Source: Herbihabitans rhizosphaerae
GTDB taxonomy: Bacteria; Actinomycetota; Actinomycetes; Mycobacteriales; Pseudonocardiaceae
Direction: 5' to 3'
Length of the DNA stretch: 64,000 nucleotides
Assembly: GCF_004216555.1 (NCBI RefSeq)
Contig: NZ_SGWQ01000007.1
Span: 276,415 to 340,414, forward strand
Shown: piece by piece, positions 15,608-23,262 of the stretch
How positions within the stretch are numbered: position 1 is the stretch's first letter
Layout of the letters: the number at the start of each line of letters is the position of its first letter
The notes under the pieces: model-generated
Database searches by the model: none
What the model was told of the DNA's origin: nothing
What the model saw: only the letters and a program-made list of their open reading frames with translations
Position numbers and translations under genes: made by a program

Positions 15608-16776
15608 GAAGCGTCCACAGTGGACTGATACGGAATCCTTGCCGTGACGGCGAATCCGCCCTTCGGACGTGGGCCCGCCGTGAAGGTTCCGTCGTACATC
15701 ATCACCCGTTCTCGCATGCCGATCAGCCCGTGTCCGCCGCCCGTGCCCGGCAGCATCCGCGTCCCCGGCCCGTCGTCGGTCACCTCGATGCGCACCTGTC
15801 CGCCGTCGGCCACCACGCTCACCGCGCACCGGGCCGGCGCCGCGTGCTTGACCACGTTGGTCAACGCCTCCTGCACGATCCGGTACACGGTCAGCCCGGC
15901 CGCCTCGGGCAGTTCCTCGTCCACCCGCACGTCCAGCGCCAGCGGCACCCCGGCCATCCTGGCCCGGTCGGCCAGCTCCGGCAGATCGGCGACACCCGGC
16001 GCGGGCGCCAGCTCGGCGTCGCCGGCGGCCGAGTCGGACTCCGCGCGCAGCACGCCGAGCAGCCTGCGCATCTCGGTGAGCGCGTCCCGGCTGGTCCGCT
16101 CGATCACCCGCAGCGCCTCGCGCGCCTCCTCGGGCCGGTCCTCGGCGACGTGGTTGGCGATGCCGGCCTTCACCGCGATCATGCTCATGCCGTGCGCGAC
16201 CACGTCGTGCAGCTCGCGCGCGATCCGCAGCCGCTCCTCGGCCACGGCCCGCTCGGTGGCCCGCGCCGCGTAGGCCCGCCGCTGCCGCGCCCCGACGCCG
16301 AATGCCCAGGTCGCGCCGAACGTCGCGCAGGTCACCAGGAACCAGGGGAGCGTCTCGTCCCACGGCTGCGGCGCCACGGTCTCGCCGGCGATCACCACCA
16401 ACCCGACCGCGATCAGGCACCCCGCCAGCGCGGTGGTGGCCCTCGCGTTGACGACCGTGACGGTGTACAGCATCAGCGCGACCGCGAGGTACACCGGGAT
16501 GGCCGCGTAGATCGGCACGATGCCGGTCGTGGTGGCGACGGCCGCGATGCCGAACACGATCGTGAACGCGGGCATCGGCCACTTGCGCCGTACCGCGATC
16601 GGCAGTCCCACGGCAAGCCCGACGAACCAGGACAGCCACAGCGGCTCGTGCAAGCCGGTGGGGCGCGGCGTCTCGCTGGCCGCCACGACCACGGCGAGCG
16701 CCATGACGACCGCGACCATCGCGTCGATGGCGTACAGGTGCGCGTCACCGAATCGCCTGCCGAACGGGTTCTCCAC
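15604..16776 (-). CDS. Sensor histidine kinase (HisKA_3 / NarX-DesK type)
   Basis: About 390 residues from GTG 16776 (VENPFGRRFGDAH). Four or five transmembrane segments occupy the N-terminal half, without a large extracellular domain, as in DesK-like and cell-envelope stress kinases. The dimerisation helix carries the phosphorylated His in RIARELHDVVAHGMSMI, and the ATPase domain has TNVVKHA and DDGPG with GGGHGLIGMRERV. An in-frame GTG at 16881 would add 35 polar residues but would run into the promoter space of the divergent ABC genes, so the shorter form is preferred. It is coupled to the response regulator and divergent from an ABC transporter, the usual layout for a transporter-regulating system. 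Confidence 0.9.
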   Translation of the reverse strand: MENPFGRRFGDAHLYAIDAMVAVVMALAVVVAASETPRPTGLHEPLWLSWFVGLAVGLPIAVRRKWPMPAFTIVFGIAAVATTTGIVPIYAAIPVYLAVALMLYTVTVVNARATTALAGCLIAVGLVVIAGETVAPQPWDETLPWFLVTCATFGATWAFGVGARQRRAYAARATERAVAEERLRIARELHDVVAHGMSMIAVKAGIANHVAEDRPEEAREALRVIERTSRDALTEMRRLLGVLRAESDSAAGDAELAPAPGVADLPELADRARMAGVPLALDVRVDEELPEAAGLTVYRIVQEALTNVVKHAAPARCAVSVVADGGQVRIEVTDDGPGTRMLPGTGGGHGLIGMRERVMMYDGTFTAGPRPKGGFAVTARIPYQSTVDAS

Positions 16777-16907
16777 GGGCCGACCGTATCCGCTCGACTC
16801 GCGCACGGCGTCGGAGCGCGGTGGGTCAGACCGGGGTATGAGCCGCTCGCCCGGGTCCGAGCTGTGGTCCGATGTGGACACTCGGGTGAGCGGCGATCGT
16901 TGTGGCC

Positions 16908-17822
16908 ATGATCGAAGTACGCGAGCTCACGAAGCGGTACGGCGACACGGTGGCCGTCCGCGAACTGTCCTTCACCGTGAAACCCGGACAGGTGACCGGG
17001 TTCCTCGGCCCGAACGGGTCCGGCAAGTCGACCACCATGCGCGCGATCCTCGGCCTCGACCGGCCGACCTCGGGCGTTGCGATGGTCAACGGCCGGCCGT
17101 ACGCAACGTTGCGAAAACCGTTGCACGAAGTCGGTGCGTTGCTCGACGCGGGCGCTGTGCACGGCGGGCGCACCGCCGAGATGCACCTGCGTTGCGTCGC
17201 GCGGAGCAACGGCATCGGCCGGGCGCGGGTCACCGACGTGCTGGAGCGGGTGGGCCTCGCCGGTGTCGCGCGCAAACGGATCGGCGGCTTCTCGCTCGGC
17301 ATGCGGCAACGGCTCGGCATCGGAGCGGCGTTGCTCGGCGATCCCGGTGTGCTGATGTTCGACGAGCCGGTGAACGGGCTGGACCCGGAAGGCATCCGGT
17401 GGATCCGCGAGTTGATGCGCGCGCTGGCCGCCGAGGGGCGCACGGTGCTGGTGTCCAGCCACCTGATGAGCGAGATGGCGCTGACCGCCGACCACGTCGT
17501 GGTGATCGGCCGGGGACAACTGATCACCGAGACGTCGATGGCCGCGCTGTCCGAGGACTTCCGCCGCGACGTGCTGGTGCGCACGCCGAGGGCGGACGAG
17601 CTGCGCGGTGCGCTCAGTACCGCCGGTGCGTCCGTCCACAGTGGACCAGACGGCGAGCTCGCGGTGCGCGGCATGGACGCCGTTGCGATCGGGGACCTGG
17701 CGTTGCGCGCCGGGATCGCGGTGCACGAGCTGACTCCGCGCAGTGCCTCGCTGGAGGAGGCGTACATGGAACTGACCGACGAGAGCGTGGAGTACCGCGC
17801 GCAGGCTGGGAGGGCGTCGTGA
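16908..17822 (+). CDS. ABC transporter ATP-binding protein (multidrug/antibiotic export type)
   Basis: 304 residues from ATG 16908. Complete catalytic motifs: Walker A GPNGSGKST (near 36-44), signature FSLGMRQRL (a variant of LSGGQ), Walker B VLMFDEP and the switch His in VLVSSHLMSEM. A C-terminal region of about 80 residues after the ATPase is typical of the DrrA/bacitracin-type exporters. The next gene starts within its stop codon (GTGA, 17819-17822) and encodes the permease, so both form one transporter. It is transcribed divergently from the two-component system, which probably controls it. Confidence 0.93.
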   Translation: MIEVRELTKRYGDTVAVRELSFTVKPGQVTGFLGPNGSGKSTTMRAILGLDRPTSGVAMVNGRPYATLRKPLHEVGALLDAGAVHGGRTAEMHLRCVARSNGIGRARVTDVLERVGLAGVARKRIGGFSLGMRQRLGIGAALLGDPGVLMFDEPVNGLDPEGIRWIRELMRALAAEGRTVLVSSHLMSEMALTADHVVVIGRGQLITETSMAALSEDFRRDVLVRTPRADELRGALSTAGASVHSGPDGELAVRGMDAVAIGDLALRAGIAVHELTPRSASLEEAYMELTDESVEYRAQAGRAS

Positions 17823-18586
17823 ACGACGTGCTGGCATCGGAGTGGCTGAAGCTGCGCTCGCTCCGATCGTCCGTGAACCTGCTGATCGGCCCGCTGGCCG
17901 GGCTCGTCGCGGGCGCGGTGATCACCGCGCTGATGGCCGCCGACTGGGACAGCTCGCCGGAGATGCGGGACAAGTTCGCGGCCGGTGACGCGGGCCTGCT
18001 GGCCCAGCCGGTCACCCAGGTCTGCCTGGCCACGCTGGCGATTCTGGTGATCACCGGCGAGTACGCGACCGGCATGATCCGCACCAGTCTGGTCGCCGCG
18101 CCGAATCGGCTCCAGGTGCTCGCCGCCAAGGCGCTGGTCGTCTCCGGTGTGACGCTGGTGGCCGGCCAGGTGATCTCGTTCGCCGGGTTCTGGGCGAGCC
18201 GGCTGATCGTCGGGGACCGCCCGCCGCCGTTCGGTTTCAGCGGTTCCGCGGCCGACGCCGTACCGCTGGTGGTCGCCGACGGGCTCGTGATCACGGTGAT
18301 CAGCCTGGTCGCGCTCGGCCTCGGCACGGTCATCCGGTCCACGGCCGGCGCGCTGGTGTCGGTGTTCGTGCTGCTGTTCGTGCTGCCGATGGTGGCCATG
18401 GCGCTGCCCAGCTCGGTGGGCAACGTGCTCGCCTCGCTGATGCTGCGCAACCTCGCGCCGCAGTTGGCCGGCGTCCCGCAGTCGGAGGCGGTGCTCTCGC
18501 AGCCGGGTGCGGTGGCCGTCGCGGTGGGCTACGTAGTGGTCGCGCTCGGTGCCGCGGCGGTCGTGTTGCGGAGGAGGGACGCGTGA
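17819..18586 (+). CDS. ABC-2 type transporter permease
   Basis: 255 residues with six predicted hydrophobic segments (about 20-40, 65-85, 105-130, 150-170, 180-205, 225-245). The N-terminus reads VNDVLASEWLKLRSLRSS, a form typical of ABC-2 permeases that export drugs, peptides or lipids. It overlaps the ATPase gene by 4 nt. A large loop (WDSSPEMRDKFAAGDAGL) follows the first segment. The substrate cannot be predicted. Confidence 0.88.
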   Translation: MNDVLASEWLKLRSLRSSVNLLIGPLAGLVAGAVITALMAADWDSSPEMRDKFAAGDAGLLAQPVTQVCLATLAILVITGEYATGMIRTSLVAAPNRLQVLAAKALVVSGVTLVAGQVISFAGFWASRLIVGDRPPPFGFSGSAADAVPLVVADGLVITVISLVALGLGTVIRSTAGALVSVFVLLFVLPMVAMALPSSVGNVLASLMLRNLAPQLAGVPQSEAVLSQPGAVAVAVGYVVVALGAAAVVLRRRDA

Positions 18587-18675
18587 GGCGCCCGGGTGCT
18601 CTGGGGTTCGTCGCCGGCGTTTCCGGTGGTCGAGTTCGCGATGTGAAAGATTAGGTAGGGGCGTCCCCTAGGCCA

Positions 18676-18706
18676 TTGACAAACCGGTCGGTCGGTTTTG
18701 TATCCT
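18676..18706 (+). promoter_or_regulatory. SARP-operon promoter with embedded GBL-receptor operator (ARE-type)
   Basis: TTGACA (18676-18681) is followed after 17 bp by TGTATC (18699-18704). The spacer is filled by the near-palindrome AAACCG GTCGGT CGGTTT (18681-18698), extended to ACAAACCG...CGGTTTTGT (18679-18701). This resembles the autoregulatory elements bound by ArpA/ScbR/TylP-type gamma-butyrolactone receptors, and its position between -35 and -10 fits repression. A second palindrome, TAGGGGCGTCCCCTA (18656-18670), lies just upstream. Binding is inferred from similarity and from the adjacent receptor genes. Confidence 0.72.
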
Positions 18707-18764
18707 TGGTGGGACGAACGGGTCGCACACCAGGCGGGCCGCCGTCCGAGGCAGGGGAGACGAC

Positions 18765-19586
18765 GTGGATATCGACGTTCTCGGGCCGTTAGCGGTGCGT
18801 ATCGACGGTGTGTCGGTGACCCCGACCGCCGCGAAGCCGCGAAAGGTTCTCGCGATGCTCGCCGTCCACGCCGACGAGGTCGTGCCGGCCCCATCGCTGT
18901 TCGAGGAGCTGTGGGGAGACGCGCCGCCGCGCACAGCGACGACCACGGTGCAGACCTACGTCCTGCACCTGCGCAACCTGATCACCACGGCGCTACGCGG
19001 GAACGCCGACCGGGAGTACGCCGACGCCAAACAGGTGCTGGCTACCCGTCCGGGCGGTTACGTGTTGAACACCGGCGGCGGCACGGTCGACGTGCGCGAG
19101 TTCGATCGGCTCGCCGCCGCCGGGCACCGCGCCCGCGAACTCGGCGACTACGAGGACGCGGCGCGGTCGTTCACCGAGGCGCTGTCCACCTGGCGCGGCA
19201 AGGCGCTGGTCGACGTGCAGGTCGGTGCGCTGCTCGAGGTGGAGGTCCACCGCCTCGAGGAGGCCAGGCTCAACGTGCTGGACCGCAGGATCGACGCCGA
19301 TCTGCGGCTCGGCCGGCACCACCAACTGCTCGGCGAGCTGTCCGCGCTGGTGTCGCGACACCGCACGCACGAAGGTCTGTACGCGCACCTGATGCTGGCG
19401 ATGTACCGGTCCGGGCGGCGTGGCGAGGCGGTCGAGGTGTATCGCAAGCTGCGCGCGTGCCTGGCCCACGACCTGGGCCTGGAGCCGTCGCCGACGTTAC
19501 GACGGCTGCACCGGTCGATGCTCGACGCCGACCCCAGGCTGCACGAGTACGTGACCGTCGAGCCGCCGGTCGGCGCCGCGGTCTGA
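18765..19586 (+). CDS. SARP-family transcriptional activator (AfsR/DnrI/RedD type)
   Basis: 273 residues from GTG 18765, after GGGGAG. The N-terminal OmpR-like winged helix (MDIDVLGPLAVRIDG to RPGGYVLN, about 1-95) is joined to a bacterial transcriptional activator domain (about 100-250), with no ATPase. Small SARPs activate antibiotic clusters by recruiting RNA polymerase at direct heptamer repeats. Two TTA codons (18789 and 19497) suggest bldA-type control. The gene lies behind an ARE-type operator and is followed 7 bp later by a GBL-receptor gene, so both are one transcription unit in which the receptor probably represses its own operon. Confidence 0.92.
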   Translation: MDIDVLGPLAVRIDGVSVTPTAAKPRKVLAMLAVHADEVVPAPSLFEELWGDAPPRTATTTVQTYVLHLRNLITTALRGNADREYADAKQVLATRPGGYVLNTGGGTVDVREFDRLAAAGHRARELGDYEDAARSFTEALSTWRGKALVDVQVGALLEVEVHRLEEARLNVLDRRIDADLRLGRHHQLLGELSALVSRHRTHEGLYAHLMLAMYRSGRRGEAVEVYRKLRACLAHDLGLEPSPTLRRLHRSMLDADPRLHEYVTVEPPVGAAV

Positions 19587-19593
19587 CCTGGGC

Positions 19594-20229
19594 ATGACCA
19601 AGCAGGCTCGGTCGGAGCAGACCAGAGCGTTACTCCTGAATGCCGCGGCCGACCTGCTCAGCAAGGACGGTTACGCCGCCTCCAGCATGGAGGACATCAG
19701 CAAGGCGGCGGGCGTGACCAAAGGCGCGCTGTACTTCCACTTCTCCGGTAAGGACAAGGTGTGCGCGGCCGTGCAGAGCGAGGCCGTGTCGATCCTGCGC
19801 ACGTTCATCGCCGAGCTCGAGACCGGCCGCACGTCGGCGCTGCAGTCGCTGATCGACCTGACCCACACGATGGTGCGCTGGCTGGACACCGAGCCGGTGA
19901 TCGCGGCTAGCTTCCGGATCGGGCGCGAGTGCGGCTCGACAGACGACAGCTTTCTCACCTTCTCGCGCGCCTGGTTCGCCGAGGTCAGGCGCGCTTTACG
20001 GGTGGCGAAGAAGAATCAGGAGCTGTCCGAGGACGTGCGCATGGACGTCGCTGTGGTAATGGTGGCTGTGATGTGCCTCGGTATCGAGATGCTCGCGACG
20101 ACATCCAGCAGACCGGCCAAGCCCTCGGAGAGCTTGGCCGGTATGTGGACGCTCATCCTGCCCGAGATCGCCGACGACGAGACGCTCGCCGGCCTCGACG
20201 CGTTTGGATCGTCCAATGTCGACAGATAG
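19594..20229 (+). CDS. TetR-family gamma-butyrolactone receptor homologue (ArpA/ScbR type), first copy
   Basis: 211 residues. The N-terminal HTH reads EDISKAAGVTKGALYFHFSGKDKVC (about 36-60), close to the GVTKGALYFHF hallmark of ArpA, ScbR and CprB. The C-terminal ligand domain is less typical than that of the second receptor at 20429 (it lacks a clear LLPGIVPP-like ending), so it may be a pseudo-receptor of the type that senses other signals. Two TTA codons (19630 and 19996) are present. There is no clear Shine-Dalgarno; it follows the SARP stop by 7 bp and is probably translated from the same mRNA. Confidence 0.88.
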   Translation: MTKQARSEQTRALLLNAAADLLSKDGYAASSMEDISKAAGVTKGALYFHFSGKDKVCAAVQSEAVSILRTFIAELETGRTSALQSLIDLTHTMVRWLDTEPVIAASFRIGRECGSTDDSFLTFSRAWFAEVRRALRVAKKNQELSEDVRMDVAVVMVAVMCLGIEMLATTSSRPAKPSESLAGMWTLILPEIADDETLAGLDAFGSSNVDR

Positions 20230-20286
20230 AAGCCGGTTTCGGAGTTGCGTGGGTGGTCCGGTAGGGCACGCCCAGGCGGCGATCTA

Positions 20287-20334
20287 CGGCGTTGGCGTCC
20301 GCTCGAGTATGCCCAATACGAGTCGCGAACGCCG
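20287..20334. terminator. Imperfect stem-loop between the convergent receptor genes
   Basis: GGCGTT (20288-20293) pairs with AACGCC (20328-20333), and an inner imperfect pairing CTCGAGTAT with ATACGAG surrounds a GCCCA loop. It lies in the 199 bp between the two convergent TetR genes, where a bidirectional terminator is expected. There is no T run. Confidence 0.4.
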
Positions 20335-20428
20335 CCTTGTAGCTCATCCACCTGGACGCGCCCGGGTGGTCACCCTGCGAGGACGGGGCAGGTGGCACCT
20401 CGAGACAAGGCCTAGCCGTGCGCCCCTG

Positions 20429-21064
20429 TCAGGCGCTGGCCGCGACCTCGTAGTCGACCGTGCCGGTCGGGTTGAACTTGGTCAGCCGGCGCGGCGGGAC
20501 GATGCCCGGCAGCAGGAACTGCCACATGTCGGTGACGCGCTGGCGGACGTCGGCTCGCCCGGTGAGGACCTGGGATCGCAGCTGCACGCCGGTGAACGAA
20601 CCGATGACGTACATCGCCAGATCGTCCGGCTGGACCTCTTTGCGCAGGTCACCGGTGGCCTGCGCGGCCACCATGCAGCGCTCCACCAGGTCGGTCCAGC
20701 TCCGGTAGGCGTCGATCGCCGGCGAGGCGAACGAGCCGTGCTCGATGACCAGCCGGATGGCCGCCCGGACGCGCACGCTCAGCATGAGGTTCATCGCCAT
20801 GTTGTGCGTCAGGTCGATGACCGTCTGCAGGCCGGGGCGGTCGGTGGCCGCGAACGGCCCCCACACCGAGAACTGCTCCTCGATGAGTGCGGAGGCCAGC
20901 TCCTCCTTGGAGGAGAAGTGGAAGTACAGGGCGCCCTTGGTGACGCCGGCGGTGGCGAGGATGTCGGACAGGCTTGCGCCGACGAAGCCGTACTCATCGA
21001 AGGCCTCGGCGGCGGCATCGAGGATCACGTTCCGCGTCCGTTCCGCTCGCTCCTGTCGAGCCAC
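20429..21064 (-). CDS. TetR-family gamma-butyrolactone receptor (ArpA/ScbR type), second copy
   Basis: 211 residues from GTG 21064 (VARQERAERTRNVILDAA). This start has AAGGA at a normal 6-nt distance, while the GTG two codons upstream would leave no spacing. The HTH ILATAGVTKGALYFHFSSKE and the ligand domain ending in MWQFLLPGIVPPRRL match ScbR-type GBL receptors closely. No TTA codons were seen. It is divergent from the AfsA-type gene across 205 bp that contain an ARE-like sequence, the classic scbR-scbA arrangement in which the receptor controls signal synthesis. Confidence 0.92.
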   Translation of the reverse strand: MARQERAERTRNVILDAAAEAFDEYGFVGASLSDILATAGVTKGALYFHFSSKEELASALIEEQFSVWGPFAATDRPGLQTVIDLTHNMAMNLMLSVRVRAAIRLVIEHGSFASPAIDAYRSWTDLVERCMVAAQATGDLRKEVQPDDLAMYVIGSFTGVQLRSQVLTGRADVRQRVTDMWQFLLPGIVPPRRLTKFNPTGTVDYEVAASA

Positions 21065-21185
21065 GGTCACTCCTTAGCTTCGGTCGACGGTTCAGTCGCC
21101 GCATCCCCTGTCAGTCGACCATAGCGGCCGGCTGTCAGGGCCCACCCACCGAGTGTAGCCCAAGTTTGCCGTAAGGAAAGATCCG

Positions 21186-21214
21186 AAAAAAACCGGGTAG
21201 TAGGTATGGTTTTT
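21186..21214. promoter_or_regulatory. ARE-like inverted repeat between receptor and AfsA-type genes
   Basis: AAAAAAACC (21186-21194) and GGTTTTT (21208-21214) flank a 13-bp centre, GGGTAGTAGGTAT. A-rich arms ending in CC/GG with this spacing resemble GBL-receptor operators. It lies in the divergent control region of receptor and signal-synthase genes, where such operators are normally found. The match is weaker than that of the site in the SARP promoter. Confidence 0.5.
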
Positions 21215-21269
21215 GCCCTGGGGTTCCGATTTACTACGTACAGGGTCTTCATCGCTGACGGAGGTAGTC

Positions 21270-22214
21270 ATGACCGCCATGATCGAGAAGGATGACGCCA
21301 CTGGGGTATTACCCGACGCGGGACCGGTGCTCTTCGAGCAGACAATCCCGCGCCACCTGGTACATCGTGCCGCTGTGGCAGAGGTCTTCGTAACCGATCT
21401 GCACGTTACAAACGAGAACACGTTTCATGTGGGGGCGCAGTGGCCGCGGGGGCACAGCTTCTTTGGGCCGAGGACCACGGCCTCCCATGATCCGCTGATC
21501 TTCGCGGAGACCATTCGGCAGGCAGCGTTACTCGTTTCGCACGCCGCACTCGGCGTGCCGAAGAGTGACCGCTTCCTGCTGCACGACATGTCGGTCTCGG
21601 TCGACATGGTCGGGTTGCGCACCGCCGACCGCCCGGTGGACATTGTCGTCGTCGTGCGTGCGCACGACATTCGGCGCAGGGGTGATTCCATCGGGGGAAT
21701 CAGGCTGGAGTTCAGTTGTTACCGCGACGGTCGCAAGATCGGCACGGCTGGGCTTGGCTGGAGCTGCGCGTCGGCCGCTGGATACCGGCGGGTGCGGGGA
21801 GACCGTTTCTCCGCGACGCCGTACCAGGCGACGCTGCTGCCCGCGGTCAAGCCGCAGTTGGTCGGCAGGGACCGTCCGGAGGACGTGGTGCTGGCGGAGA
21901 CCCCGCTGCACAACGTCTGGTCGTTACAGGCCAATCCGGGCCACCCGGTGATGTTCGACCACCCGGTCGACCACGTCCCCGGAATGGTTCTGTTGGAGGC
22001 AGCACGACAGGCGACGCTGCTCACCGTTGGCAAGGCCAACGCGGTGCCGCGCGCCATGGAATTCACCTTCCGCCGGTTCGTCGAGTTCGAGGACCCGTGC
22101 CTGGTGATCGCCGATGACCAAGGCCGTACCAGGGGCGGCCGACGGCTCGGTGTCACCTTCGAGCAATGTGGTCGCACGGTCGCGACGGGCACGATGGAAC
22201 TGGCGGATGCCTGA
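21270..22214 (+). CDS. afsA: AfsA-type gamma-butyrolactone biosynthesis enzyme
   Basis: 314 residues from ATG 21270, preceded by GGAGG. Two AfsA (A-factor biosynthesis) hotdog repeats are visible: residues about 20-150 (TIPRHLVHRAAVAEVFVTDL, then GHSFFGPRTTASHDPLIFAETIRQA) and about 190-310 (LVGRDRPEDVVLAETPLHNV, then HPVMFDHPVDHVPGMVLLEAARQA). AfsA condenses dihydroxyacetone phosphate with a beta-ketoacyl-ACP in the first step of GBL synthesis. Length is as expected for AfsA/ScbA. Three TTA codons (21309, 21528, 21924) point to developmental control. The next gene overlaps its end by 8 nt. A butenolide or signalling-antagonist role (as for MmfL or AvaA-type homologues) is the alternative. 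Confidence 0.94.
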   Translation: MTAMIEKDDATGVLPDAGPVLFEQTIPRHLVHRAAVAEVFVTDLHVTNENTFHVGAQWPRGHSFFGPRTTASHDPLIFAETIRQAALLVSHAALGVPKSDRFLLHDMSVSVDMVGLRTADRPVDIVVVVRAHDIRRRGDSIGGIRLEFSCYRDGRKIGTAGLGWSCASAAGYRRVRGDRFSATPYQATLLPAVKPQLVGRDRPEDVVLAETPLHNVWSLQANPGHPVMFDHPVDHVPGMVLLEAARQATLLTVGKANAVPRAMEFTFRRFVEFEDPCLVIADDQGRTRGGRRLGVTFEQCGRTVATGTMELADA

Positions 22215-23187
22215 GTTAGCCGGTGCGTCTCCGGTCCTGGTGACCGGGGCGACCGGGTTCGTCGGCACTGCCGTCGTGCGCGAGCTCCTGCGGCGTCACG
22301 ACGGCGGAGCGCTCATCCGAGTGCTCTGTCGTCGTGAGCCGCCGGCGTGGATGCGCGAAGCCGGCATCGCCGTCGTTCATGGCGACCTCGCCGAGGCGGC
22401 CACGCTGGACGGTGCGTGCGACGGCGTGTCGACAGTGCTGCACCTCGCCTCCCGGATCGGCGGCGATCTGGAGGCGTGCACGGCCGTCAACGTCGACGGC
22501 ACCCGGGCGCTGCTCGAACAGGCGCGGCGGGCCGGGGTGTCCCGGGTGGTGCAGCTGAGCACGACGGGGGTGTACGGCGACGGCGTGCACCGCGGTGCGA
22601 GTGAGTCGCTGCTGGCGCCGTCGCCAGTCTCGGTGACGAGCCGGACGAGGTTGGCCGCCGAGCGCATGACCAGGGCGGCCGGAGGCATCGTTCTTCGGCC
22701 GCACCTGGTCTACGGCGAGGGCGACAAGTGGGTGGTCCCGACCGTGCTGCGCTGGTTGCGGGCGGTGCCGGGCTGGGCCGACGGGGGAGTCGCGCGCTCG
22801 TCGATGGTGGCCGTGTCCGACCTGGCGTCGGTGATCGCGGCGCTCGCGTGCATGCGGTGGGGGCCGCGGCGGGGCGCGGTGTTCCACGTCAACCACCCGA
22901 GGCCGGTCAGCATGCGGGAACTGGTGACCGCGCTGTGCGGGCACCTGGATCTGCCGCTGCCCGATCTCGACCTGACCGCCGACGCGCACCGGATGCTCAC
23001 CAGGTCGGCGCTGCCGTCGCTCACCGACCACCAGTTCTCCATGCTGGCCCAGGATCACTTCTACGACAGCACGCGGATCTGGTCGTTCACCGGGGTGGAA
23101 CCGGGACCCGGCCTCGCCACTCGGCTGCCGGACGCGATCCCGTGGTACCGCGACGTGCTGTCCGGCAAGGCGACCGCCGCCGTCTGA
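22207..23187 (+). CDS. NAD(P)-dependent epimerase/dehydratase-family reductase of the GBL operon
   Basis: 326 residues, extended SDR fold. LVTGATGFVGTAVVRELL (about 11-28) is the nucleotide-binding GxxGxxG motif, and the catalytic tyrosine region is modified: the usual YxxxK after the STTGVYG block reads TSRTRLAAER, so the tyrosine is not obvious. ATG 22207 lies within the end of the AfsA gene, giving translational coupling. Its fourth codon is TTA (22216). AfsA operons of some actinomycetes contain a reductase that completes the butyrolactone or butenolide ring, and this gene is the natural candidate. The substitution of the catalytic residue needs an alignment to confirm. Confidence 0.82.
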   Translation: MPELAGASPVLVTGATGFVGTAVVRELLRRHDGGALIRVLCRREPPAWMREAGIAVVHGDLAEAATLDGACDGVSTVLHLASRIGGDLEACTAVNVDGTRALLEQARRAGVSRVVQLSTTGVYGDGVHRGASESLLAPSPVSVTSRTRLAAERMTRAAGGIVLRPHLVYGEGDKWVVPTVLRWLRAVPGWADGGVARSSMVAVSDLASVIAALACMRWGPRRGAVFHVNHPRPVSMRELVTALCGHLDLPLPDLDLTADAHRMLTRSALPSLTDHQFSMLAQDHFYDSTRIWSFTGVEPGPGLATRLPDAIPWYRDVLSGKATAAV

Positions 23188-23191
23188 CATC

Positions 23192-23235
23192 GCGAGTCCC
23201 GCGCTGTGCACCGGTGAGTCCCGCGCTGTGCACCA
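23192..23235. repeat. Two units of a 22-bp intergenic tandem repeat
   Basis: GCGAGTCCCGCGCTGTGCAC is found at 23192 and, as GTGAGTCCCGCGCTGTGCAC, at 23214: two 22-bp units in direct succession. The same unit type forms five copies at 49711-49828. It lies directly after the reductase stop and before the iron-box promoter. There is no spacer structure, so it is not a CRISPR. Confidence 0.75.
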
Positions 23236-23243
23236 CCGGACGG

Positions 23244-23262
23244 TATGGTTAGGCTGCCCTAA
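23244..23262 (+). promoter_or_regulatory. Iron box (DtxR/IdeR-type operator) over a leaderless start
   Basis: TTAGGCTGCCCTAA (23249-23262) is a near-perfect match to the core of the actinobacterial iron box, TTAGG...CCTAA, and its last A is the first base of the ATG of the siderophore-binding gene. A -10 element TATGGT at 23244-23249 overlaps it, and no Shine-Dalgarno exists, so transcription probably starts at or next to the ATG. Iron-loaded repressor would block the promoter completely. Confidence 0.78.

Noticed and set aside
14945..16639. A single fused protein over the response regulator and part of the kinase
   Set aside because: It reads the kinase region in a wrong frame; the GTG at 15607 gives a normal response regulator and a coupled kinase gene.
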